Origin: Chloroflexota bacterium
GTDB taxonomy: Bacteria; Chloroflexota; Anaerolineae; DTLA01
Reading direction: 5' to 3'
NCBI GenBank assembly: GCA_014874485.1
Contig: JADBJK010000026.1
Location: forward strand, 1 to 37,523
DNA: 37,523 nt
Shown here: in pieces, positions 31,260 through 37,523 of the stretch
Layout: each line of letters opens with the position of its first letter
Numbering within the stretch: the first letter of the stretch is position 1
Made by a program: the position numbers and the translations under genes
Notes under the pieces: model-generated
Seen by the model: the letters and a program-made list of their open reading frames with translations, nothing else
What the model was told of the DNA's origin: nothing
Database searches by the model: none

Positions 31260-31796
31260 TCACAGGTGCTCGCGCGCGATTGCGTCGGGCAGCGCATCGC
31301 GGGTCGCAGGCGTCGCCTCATACACCTTGAGGTCGCACCCCGCCAACCGCTCCATGAGGGCGGCGAGAAAACCCTGCCGCACCAGGACGATGGCCAGCGG
31401 CACTTTTCCCGCCTTCAGTTCGGGGAGCACGGGGGCCAGCCCGCGGTTCTCCAGGAGTTCCATCGGCCCGATTTCGTCCACCACCAGGACGTCGGGGCGC
31501 TGCCGGATGGCGTCCATCAGCGCGGCGAGCATCCACTCCATCGCCCCCGGCTCAAACCGCCAGATGCCGCACCGCAGGCCCGGCTGCGAGAGGTCGCGGT
31601 CGGCCAGCGGGCGGCGCTCCCCCGTGCCCAGCCGCAGGCCGTCTATGCCGATCTTGCGGCCGCTCTCGTCCAAGCGGGCCGGGCAGAGCAGGCCGTCGCA
31701 CCGCAGGCCGCGCTCCTTCGCCAGCGCCACCACGCGGGCGGCCACGGTGCTCTTGCCGCTCCCGATCTGCCCCGTCAGCAGCAGGATCGTCGTCAC
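31260..31796 (-). CDS. THEP1-like nucleoside-triphosphatase
   Basis: The 178-residue P-loop protein has a Walker A motif GQIGSGKST (residues 9-17), Walker B VLVVDEIGPMELL and a downstream VLVRQGF segment. This pattern fits the THEP1/NTPase family (PF03266 or the related DUF2478), whose members hydrolyse NTPs in vitro and whose cellular role is unclear. The stop at 31260 is followed by no further gene on this strand, so it is the last gene of the operon. Its ATG overlaps the cupin stop (ATGA at 31793-31796). Confidence 0.82.
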   Translation of the reverse strand: MTTILLLTGQIGSGKSTVAARVVALAKERGLRCDGLLCPARLDESGRKIGIDGLRLGTGERRPLADRDLSQPGLRCGIWRFEPGAMEWMLAALMDAIRQRPDVLVVDEIGPMELLENRGLAPVLPELKAGKVPLAIVLVRQGFLAALMERLAGCDLKVYEATPATRDALPDAIAREHL

Positions 31797-32146
31797 TTGG
31801 CCCCTGGGCGCACGTGCGGGATGACGCAGATGAAGCGCAGCACGTCGTCGCCGTCGTTCACGAATTGGTGCATCTCGCCGCCCGGCACGAACACCACGTA
31901 GCCCTGCTCAAAGGGCAGGTCGCCCTGCTCTGTCTTCACGTGCCCCCTGCCCGCCAGGATGAACACCTCATGCTCAAACCAATGGGCGTGGAACGGCGAC
32001 GCCCCGCCCGGCGGCACGTCAAACACGCGCATGGCGAAATTGGGCGCGCCGTCGGCCTCGCCGATGACCCAGCGCACGACAACGCCCGGAGCCTCGGATA
32101 CCGGCTCCGCGGGGGTCGCAGTGTACGGTTGCACCTTGATACTCAT
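31793..32146 (-). CDS. Small single-domain cupin
   Basis: The 117-residue product is a beta-barrel cupin. Metal ligands are visible in HAHWFEHEVFILAGRGHV (H-x-H and E/H positions) and in PGGEMHQFVN. The start ATG at 32146 follows AAGGGAGA and overlaps the stop of the preceding gene (ATGA). Small cupins of this kind may be enzymes, sensors or sugar isomerases; nothing in the sequence decides. The tight coupling to the flavoprotein upstream and NTPase downstream suggests a common process. Confidence 0.85.
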   Translation of the reverse strand: MSIKVQPYTATPAEPVSEAPGVVVRWVIGEADGAPNFAMRVFDVPPGGASPFHAHWFEHEVFILAGRGHVKTEQGDLPFEQGYVVFVPGGEMHQFVNDGDDVLRFICVIPHVRPGAK

Positions 32147-33273
32147 CGGGTCTCCCTTCTTCCCTCCCGGGACACAAGATAGCCTGCCACCAGTCCGGGC
32201 AGGCGGCGGCTGATGCCCACGTAGTCGGACCGCTCGGCCAGCACGTCGGTCATCCACTGCGTGCCGCGCCCGTCCTGCGTGGCGATGGAATATGCCAGCC
32301 ACGGGAAGCGGTAGAACAGCCCGGCGATTTCCCTGGCCCGCTGGAGCGAGCGCCCCATCTCGCGGGCGATGCGGCGCGTGTATTCGGCAGCCGACAGGTT
32401 GCGCCGCGCCACGTCGGCAGCGACCTGCCCGCTGCGGATGGCGTAGCGAATCCCCTCGCCGAGAAGCGGGTCCACCAAGCCCGCCGCGTCGCCCAGCAAC
32501 AGGATGCGCCCCCGTCCCAGCGCCCTGCGGCCCGCGAACACCGGCAGCGGGTGCCCGCGCCAGCGGATGCCCTCGGCCGCGATGCCCAGCCGGGCCATCT
32601 CGGCTTCCAGCGCACCCCGCAGCGGACGGCGGCCCCGTCGGAAGTCCACGATGCCCACCGACAGAGACCCGCGCCGCGGGAACACCCACATGTACCCACC
32701 GGGGAGCGCGCCGAACTGGAACAGGGCCGTGCCGCGCCAGTCGCCCGTGGCCCGCTCCATCGGCACGTCGGCCTGGAGCGTAGGCACGTGGGCGCGATGC
32801 GACGCCAGGCCGAGCGCGCGCGCCAGCACCCCCGTGCTCCCCTCGGCGATGAGCAGGTAGTGTCCCGCGAGCGTTGCGCCGTCTGCCGTGCGGACGCGGA
32901 CGGCGTCGCCGTCGGCCAGGGCCTCGGCCACCGCCGTGCGGTCCCGGACCTCGGCCCGCGCGTGGGCCAGGATGTGCGCGTCAAACTCGCGGCGGCGCAC
33001 CATCACCACCGGCGCGTCGGGCAGGGCCACGGGCCGCTCCTCGCCCAGCCAGGCGTAGCGCACAAGCGTAACGGCGTCCTCAATGACCGGCTCAAACCCG
33101 AACGGGAACCGCGCCAGCGCCGAACGCGGCACCGCGCCCCCGCACGGTTTGTCGCGGGGCAGGGCTTCGCGCTCCAGCACGACGGCGCGCAGGCCCATCT
33201 CCCCCAGGAAGTAGGCCGCGCTCGCGCCCGCAGGCCCCGCGCCGATGATGATCGCATCCCAGAGTTCCGTCAT
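32143..33273 (-). CDS. Geranylgeranyl reductase family FAD-dependent oxidoreductase
   Basis: The 376-residue flavoprotein probably reduces double bonds in prenyl chains of lipids or quinones. Family marks are DAIIIGAGPAGASAAYFLGE (FAD-binding, residues about 6-25), KPCGGAVP, the substrate-site motif GGYMWVFPR (GYxWxFP type) and LLLGDAAGLVDPLLGEGIRYA. The length agrees with bacterial and archaeal members. The ATG at 33273 overlaps the HAD stop (ATGA), so the extension upstream in frame is rejected. Its closeness to the mevalonate operon on the facing strand makes an isoprenoid substrate likely, but other halogenase-like or hydroxylase-like flavoproteins share the FAD motifs. Confidence 0.85.
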   Translation of the reverse strand: MTELWDAIIIGAGPAGASAAYFLGEMGLRAVVLEREALPRDKPCGGAVPRSALARFPFGFEPVIEDAVTLVRYAWLGEERPVALPDAPVVMVRRREFDAHILAHARAEVRDRTAVAEALADGDAVRVRTADGATLAGHYLLIAEGSTGVLARALGLASHRAHVPTLQADVPMERATGDWRGTALFQFGALPGGYMWVFPRRGSLSVGIVDFRRGRRPLRGALEAEMARLGIAAEGIRWRGHPLPVFAGRRALGRGRILLLGDAAGLVDPLLGEGIRYAIRSGQVAADVARRNLSAAEYTRRIAREMGRSLQRAREIAGLFYRFPWLAYSIATQDGRGTQWMTDVLAERSDYVGISRRLPGLVAGYLVSREGRRETR

Positions 33274-33923
33274 AGGCCCCGAAGGTACCCGCGAGACACC
33301 AGGTAGGGCACAATCGGCGTCAAGTCGGGCTGTTCCAGGACCAGCGACGCGGCCTGGCGGACGCTGTCGTGGTTGGGGCACACGGCGATGCTGACGCCGA
33401 CGCGCCGGAACATGTCGGCATCCGAGCGGGTGTCGCCGACCGCCAGCGCATCCGACGGCGCGACGCCGTACTCCGCCAGGAGCGACTCCACAATCGCGCC
33501 CTTGCCCCCTTCGGGGACGCCGACGCGGGTCTCGCCGTTGATGACGCCGTCGGTCGCGTACACGTAGTTGCAGAACACGCGGTCAAAGCCGAGTTCCTCG
33601 GCGACCATCTCGGCGTGAATCTGGATGCCGGTGCTCACCAGGGCCAGGCGGACGCCGTGGCGTTTCAGCGCCCGCACCGTTTCCACCGCACCGGGCAGGT
33701 ACGGGTTCTCGCGGAAGAACGCCTGAATCGCGGCGACGGGCGTGCCTTTCCACAGGGCGGCGTCCAGACGCAGCCACTCCGCATAGGGAATCTTCCCCGC
33801 GAAGCCGTCGGAGAAGAACGCCTCGCTGGCCGCCAGCGTGCCCAGCCGCGAGTGGAGATACACGTAGGGGTCGCGGGCCTCTTTCAGCGTGCCGTCCAGG
33901 TCAAAGATGGCCAGTCGCAGCAT
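33270..33923 (-). CDS. HAD-superfamily phosphatase (phosphoserine-phosphatase-like)
   Basis: The 217-residue product has HAD motif I FDLDGT (D8, D10), motif II VSTG in RLALVSTGIQ, the motif III Lys in GGKGAIV, and motif IV GDTRSDADMF. The cap is inserted after motif I, as in the phosphoserine phosphatase group, but the substrate is not predictable; a phosphorylated sugar, lipid head group or prenyl phosphate is equally possible. It starts 22 bases after the CooC-like gene and ends with an ATGA overlap into the flavoprotein gene. Confidence 0.85.
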   Translation of the reverse strand: MLRLAIFDLDGTLKEARDPYVYLHSRLGTLAASEAFFSDGFAGKIPYAEWLRLDAALWKGTPVAAIQAFFRENPYLPGAVETVRALKRHGVRLALVSTGIQIHAEMVAEELGFDRVFCNYVYATDGVINGETRVGVPEGGKGAIVESLLAEYGVAPSDALAVGDTRSDADMFRRVGVSIAVCPNHDSVRQAASLVLEQPDLTPIVPYLVSRGYLRGL

Positions 33924-33945
33924 GAGCGCCCTCGCAGGACCGCCT

Positions 33946-34746
33946 CTATCCCTCCGAATGTCCGACGGCGGCCTTCACCCGCAGGATGTCGGCCTGAGAA
34001 GCCGCGATCTCCGCCACCGCCTTGCGGATGGGTGAATCCGGCGGCAACTGCGCCAGCGGCCTGCCGATGGCGTCGTACTCGGCCACCAGCGGGTCGCGCG
34101 GGAGCACGCCGACGAGTTCCAGCCCCGTCTCTGCCACAGCCTTCTGGAGTTCGGCGGGGAGCGGGTCGGGAGCCATGTTCAGCACCAGCACCATGCGGTG
34201 CACGGTGGTCTCCAGTTCGTGCACCAGTTCCTTCATGCGCTTGGCCGCCGTAAGCCCGCGCACGCTGGGGTCGCTCACGATGAACAGCAGGTCCACGTCG
34301 CGGGTGGTGCGGCGGCTCAGGTGCTCCATGCCGGCCTCGTTGTCAATGAAGACGTAGTCGTAACCACCGGCGATGCGGTCCACGATGATGCGGAGCATGT
34401 TGTTGGCGGCGCAGTAGCACCCGGGGCCTTCGGGCCGCCCCATGGCGAGGAGGTCCACTCCGTCCGCCTCCACCAGGCACTGGTTCACCTGGTAGTCCAG
34501 GTAGTCCTGCTTGCTCATGCCCGGCGGGAAGGAGCCCGCCTTGACCTGGTCCAGGGCGTCCTCGCGGATGTCGCCCACGGTGCCGTCCAGCGGCAGGCCC
34601 AGCGCCTGGTTCAGGTTGGAACTGGGGTCGGCGTCAATGGCCAGGATGGAACCCCACTTCTCGTCTATGGCCTGTTGAATCAGCAGGGCGGTGAGGGTGG
34701 TCTTGCCCGTGCCGCCTTTGCCCGCAACCGCAATGGTAATGGTCAT
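33946..34746 (-). CDS. CooC-like P-loop ATPase (nickel/CODH maturation family)
   Basis: The 266-residue MinD/ParA-type ATPase has the deviant Walker A GKGGTGKTT (residues 9-17), switch region LAIDADPSSNLNQALG and VFIDNEAGMEHLSRRT. C110-x-C112 in GPGCYCAANN matches the metal-binding CxC of CooC, which loads nickel into carbon monoxide dehydrogenase, or of the related AcsF. I start at ATG 34746 behind GGGGGAG, not at the in-frame TTG 34758. No CODH gene is in the window, so its client is either elsewhere or different. It lies first in the operon, under the strong promoter at 34779-34807. Confidence 0.88.
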   Translation of the reverse strand: MTITIAVAGKGGTGKTTLTALLIQQAIDEKWGSILAIDADPSSNLNQALGLPLDGTVGDIREDALDQVKAGSFPPGMSKQDYLDYQVNQCLVEADGVDLLAMGRPEGPGCYCAANNMLRIIVDRIAGGYDYVFIDNEAGMEHLSRRTTRDVDLLFIVSDPSVRGLTAAKRMKELVHELETTVHRMVLVLNMAPDPLPAELQKAVAETGLELVGVLPRDPLVAEYDAIGRPLAQLPPDSPIRKAVAEIAASQADILRVKAAVGHSEG

Positions 34747-34778
34747 CGTCTCCCCCAAAGAGGTGTGTTCTAGGGCCG

Positions 34779-34807
34779 ATTTTACTCGGATGCGGTCGGG
34801 GTGTCAA
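34779..34807 (-). promoter_or_regulatory. Sigma-70-type promoter for the CooC-like operon
   Basis: On the minus strand a perfect TTGACA (34802-34807), 17 bases, TAAAAT (34779-34784). Transcription should begin near 34772, leaving a leader of about 25 bases with GGGGGAG before the ATG at 34746. This is the best promoter match in the window. Confidence 0.85.
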
Positions 34808-34880
34808 TGATTTGTATCACATCGCGGGGCGTGCGGGCGAGGCAACCCGTTGTTGGGCTTCGCTCATCCTCTCGGACTGG

Positions 34881-34941
34881 AACCGCGAACGGGGCGAGTC
34901 TGCGCGAGGAGTCGTTCGCGCGGATTCGCGGTGGTTCGCGA
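34881..34941. repeat. Second copy of the AACCGCGAA repeat family
   Basis: AACCGCGAA (34881-34889) and ATTCGCGGT (34924-34932), followed by GGTTCGCGATTTCT, resemble the element at 13734-13797, with a shorter and more degenerate core. It is non-coding. Confidence 0.55.
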
Positions 34942-35049
34942 TTTCTCTCCTGCACATGGATCGCCCAATGGTTTGCCGCTCAGCCGCGTCGCCGAAGGCG
35001 GCGTCCGCTGTAGCAGCGGGTTAGCGGCCGCAATAGATATGTGTTACCT

Positions 35050-37482
35050 CTAATGAGTACTTATGCGAATCTGCTCCAGCATTGCCTTTGCTCTACGATA
35101 ATATCGGGACTCCTGGAATGAGACGTCAGTAGCAATTTCCAGAGCCCATCGCGGATCCCAGCCATTCTCGCGGTATCTCTCTGCCAGGAGTAGGAAATTC
35201 CGGCTTTGGTTAATATCTCTCAGTTCTTTTAATCTGTGCTCTGCGTGCACAGCCTTTTCATGTTCTCTTAAGTCCCGATACACACTGTGTAGATTCTCGA
35301 GTAACTCAAAGTCAATATCTTCTGGGTTATCATAATCTATCAGCATTGCCCCTTTTTCCAATGCCTCAACAGCTTCAGATAACCTTTCAAGCTCCTTCAT
35401 CGCTTCATATGTTCTGAGATGCTCCCGTTTGTCGCTTAGATACTCCGTTGCAGTAACTTGAATTGGAAAGTAATACTGCAAAATCTCACCCACCTGTTGC
35501 CAATCAGCTTCTTCGTTCTTGGGGCTAATCCGTTGCGACGCTTGAATAAGGCGATTCTTGTAGGCCTCGCGATCTTGGCCAACATCATGCGAACTCAATA
35601 CTTCACGTATCTTCTGATCCAGCAGAATCGCATTCCCAAAAAGTCCCAAACTGGTGAGCAGATCAAAAGCGACAAAAAGCCAATTCATAGCCAAATCTGG
35701 CCTGCCTTGATCGTGATACCACACCAGGGCTATGAGCTCACTAGCGCGAAAGAAGATGGTTTTCTCCGCCACTTCCAGCAAATTGCTGTCTTTTCTGAAA
35801 CGTTCGGCATAAGGTCGGGCTGCCGCCAAGAGTTTGTTCAAATAGGCAATTACGTCTCGTTGAGTTAAGCCCCCTTGTGCTTCTCTAGAGCCCAAGATCG
35901 TCTCACACATCTTGGTTAATGTCTGTAAAAGCCAGAACTGATCTTTCTCTCGCTCATAGTATTCAATGGCAGTTTGCAGTTCCTGAACAGCAGTTCTGCA
36001 GTCCCCTCTTAGGCGGGTTATATCGGCTTTGATCACACGCGCGCTCATTTCCTGAGCTGCGAACTTGGCTTTCCCTTTCGTGCGATTAATAATCCAGTTG
36101 CAGCTCTCTTCTGCGCGGTTCAGTAATCTATCTCGTGATTCGTCATCCACATTAGGCCTGGCTGCTTTCCGCTTCGTAAGTTCAGCGATGTTCCAACGAA
36201 TGCTAAGTAACCTCTCGAAAGCGTCCTCAGGAGCGATGAACACATCCCCATCTATGTGAGGTTCATACACTTTGAGCGCTTTTTCCATAACCCCTAGCGC
36301 ATTCTCTTGAGCACCGCGAATCTGTTCCAGATTAAGGTATTGGCGTCCCAATCTGAATGCTACCTCGCCTGCGATCAAATCAGGAATACCAAGACGCGCA
36401 TCTGAACACCAAGACAGTGCATTCTGATAATTATATACCGCGACAAATGCGCTAGAACGCTCTGCAGCTTGGGCAACGATCAAATGGGAATACAAACGGT
36501 CTAGATGAAAGCCCAGTGCCCCTGTAACGCTGTTGCCTTTCATAAGCAAGTCATACCACTTGGTTGTACCCACATCTTGACACAAGGTATATTGCATGAC
36601 TCCGCGTTGAAAAAGGACCTCTGCGCATCCTTGCTTATGCCCCAGTCGGTCATAAACTGTATCTGCTGCAAGAAAATACTCGGTCGCCTGGCTCATAGTG
36701 TCGCGGGTCAATTTGAGGTACAAATCATCAAATCGCCGCTTGACCTCGTCGAAATCTACTTCCGAAGCGGATTTTCCCAGCAAATCCTCAATCCAATCGT
36801 TGAAGCCCCAAACTACGTCCGACAATGAGCTATGCCTTTCCGTTGAAAACAAGTCACATTTCACGAATTCAATACATAGCTTGGTCAGAGAATCGTATAC
36901 ACTTAGTCTGGAATCCCACTTCCCACGCTCGAGTGTGGGGCGATATTGATCCACGGCACATCCAATATCCACAGCTAAGAGAAGATATCTGTAATACAGA
37001 AAAACTGCTTCCCAGAAGAGAAGTTCACCTTCTGCCGCTCTTCCGCCAGGAGGTACATCTTGCGGTCTGGCCTTGGGACGAGAACGGAACTCCTTCAACA
37101 AAGTTAGAGCACACCCAAGAAACTGGCGTAGGCGTTCAAGTTGATTGCGGTCAACGTCGTCGAAAGGAACTCCATGGTCTAGCACATTCCATGGGGAGAT
37201 GGGTCTCTTCAGGCAACCATCCCAAACAGCAGTGACTGACGAGTAGAGAGCACGAAGGCGTATCAGATCATCAGCACTTTCATCAACACCTATGCTCAAG
37301 AGATCCTCTAGCAACGCGCTGTCAGAACTGAATTGCAATGGTGGAAGCAGCTTCCCAGTGTCATTGATCGCCCTATACTGTACCAGGTATCGCCGCCTGA
37401 TGTGTACCACCCGCAGTCGCCCGATCTGTACCACCCGTGATCGCCCGATGTGTACCACCCGCAGTCGCCCGATGTGTACCAC
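35050..37482 (-). CDS. Large helical-repeat (TPR-like) protein of unknown function, atypical composition
   Basis: I do not recognise a family. Apart from its first 35 residues the predicted product of up to 810 residues is a run of amphipathic helices with TPR-like spacing (for example AEVLFQRGVMQYTL, AVQELQTAIEYYEREKD, LERLSEAVEALEKGA, EHEKAVHAEHRLKEL); it has no signal peptide, membrane segment or catalytic motif that I can see. Sample lines of this gene are about 47% GC against about 68% in the neighbouring operon, so it was probably acquired. GTG 37482 opens the frame (a TAG lies 30 bases upstream), but residues 1-32 are translated tandem repeat DNA and the true start may be further in. 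Any partners upstream lie outside the window. Confidence 0.7.
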   Translation of the reverse strand: MVHIGRLRVVHIGRSRVVQIGRLRVVHIRRRYLVQYRAINDTGKLLPPLQFSSDSALLEDLLSIGVDESADDLIRLRALYSSVTAVWDGCLKRPISPWNVLDHGVPFDDVDRNQLERLRQFLGCALTLLKEFRSRPKARPQDVPPGGRAAEGELLFWEAVFLYYRYLLLAVDIGCAVDQYRPTLERGKWDSRLSVYDSLTKLCIEFVKCDLFSTERHSSLSDVVWGFNDWIEDLLGKSASEVDFDEVKRRFDDLYLKLTRDTMSQATEYFLAADTVYDRLGHKQGCAEVLFQRGVMQYTLCQDVGTTKWYDLLMKGNSVTGALGFHLDRLYSHLIVAQAAERSSAFVAVYNYQNALSWCSDARLGIPDLIAGEVAFRLGRQYLNLEQIRGAQENALGVMEKALKVYEPHIDGDVFIAPEDAFERLLSIRWNIAELTKRKAARPNVDDESRDRLLNRAEESCNWIINRTKGKAKFAAQEMSARVIKADITRLRGDCRTAVQELQTAIEYYEREKDQFWLLQTLTKMCETILGSREAQGGLTQRDVIAYLNKLLAAARPYAERFRKDSNLLEVAEKTIFFRASELIALVWYHDQGRPDLAMNWLFVAFDLLTSLGLFGNAILLDQKIREVLSSHDVGQDREAYKNRLIQASQRISPKNEEADWQQVGEILQYYFPIQVTATEYLSDKREHLRTYEAMKELERLSEAVEALEKGAMLIDYDNPEDIDFELLENLHSVYRDLREHEKAVHAEHRLKELRDINQSRNFLLLAERYRENGWDPRWALEIATDVSFQESRYYRRAKAMLEQIRISTH

Positions 37483-37483
37483 C
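37396..37483. repeat. 24-bp tandem repeat, 3.7 copies
   Basis: Units begin at 37396, 37420, 37444 and 37468 (the last partial), sharing a GATSTGTACCACCCG core; the first and third differ at one base, the second at a few. Read on the minus strand they encode VVHIGRLR, VVHIGRSR, VVQIGRLR and VVHIRRRY in the frame of the solenoid gene. There are no spacers between units, so this is not a CRISPR array. Confidence 0.85.
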
Positions 37484-37523
37484 GGAGTGGCGCGATGGCG
37501 AGCTCGTGGCTACACTCCTCCGA

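Larger units (their letters stand above)
34747..35049. other. Intergenic region between the CooC-like operon and the solenoid gene
   Basis: The 303 bases contain the promoter at 34779-34807, a copy of the AACCGCGAAT-type repeat at 34881-34941 and a small hairpin CCGCTG-TAG-CAGCGG at 35005-35019, just past the stop of the solenoid gene, which could end that transcript but lacks a T tract. Short open frames at 34801-35053 run through the repeats and are not supported as genes. Confidence 0.7.

Noticed and set aside
34801-35053. Overlapping short plus-strand frames of 67-70 codons
   Set aside because: They run through the repeat and hairpin, have no ribosome site and no recognisable content.
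37396-37483. CRISPR array
   Set aside because: The 24-base units are directly adjacent without unique spacers and no cas gene is present.

Overview
This is a chromosomal window from a high-GC bacterium, most likely a member of the Chloroflexota (Anaerolineae-like). I infer this from the proline/threonine-rich linker of a lipoprotein, an LPxVM-type C-terminal tail on a secreted leucine-rich-repeat protein, a bacterial mevalonate operon with archaeal-type HMG-CoA synthase, frequent TTG starts behind strong Shine-Dalgarno sites, and several intergenic repeat families. No rRNA, CRISPR array or transposase gene was seen. The taxonomic call is an inference, not a phylogenetic result.

Layout. 1-365: repeat-bearing spacer and promoter. 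366-3478 (+): adenosine-specific kinase, LysM/M23 peptidase and B12-binding radical SAM protein, closely spaced. 3490-7677 (-): a 75-aa conserved small protein, a lipoprotein, a GT4 glycosyltransferase, GalE and a phospholipase-C-like protein with a clear promoter. 8242-10266 (+): a secreted LRR protein. 10309-13578 (-): a two-gene DNA-metabolism operon, a nuclease-fold-like protein with a UvrD-type tail followed by an MrfA/YprA-like helicase that carries an HNH motif inside its DUF1998 region. 13934-18411 (+): sugar aminotransferase, CapD/WbpM-type dehydratase and a DUF2142-like membrane protein, a surface polysaccharide cluster. 18378-20964 (-): tungsten-type aldehyde:ferredoxin oxidoreductase overlapping Maf. 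21095-21356 (+): three tRNAs. 21394-22902 (-): formiminotransferase-cyclodeaminase. 23188-26735 (+): three membrane proteins related to complex I/Mrp antiporter subunits but lacking key charged residues. 26851-30813 (+): HMG-CoA reductase, HMG-CoA synthase, thiolase and DUF35 protein. 31260-34746 (-): CooC-like ATPase, HAD phosphatase, geranylgeranyl-reductase-like flavoprotein, cupin and NTPase, the last four joined by ATGA overlaps. 35050-37482 (-): a visibly AT-richer gene for a large helical-repeat protein, starting inside a 24-bp tandem repeat.

How the parts work together. The thiolase, HMG-CoA synthase and DUF35 proteins probably form the acetyl-CoA to HMG-CoA complex known from archaea. 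With class II HMG-CoA reductase they make mevalonate, and the nearby geranylgeranyl-reductase-like enzyme could saturate the resulting isoprenoids. Promoters in the window are consistent: seven sites have a TTG-type -35, exactly 17 nt, and a TANANT-type -10, including two divergent promoters whose -35 boxes abut at 23105/23106.

The most interesting candidates are the helicase/HNH plus nuclease-like pair, the degenerate antiporter-like operon, the archaeal-type mevalonate operon beside a prenyl-reductase operon, and the atypical solenoid gene at the right edge.
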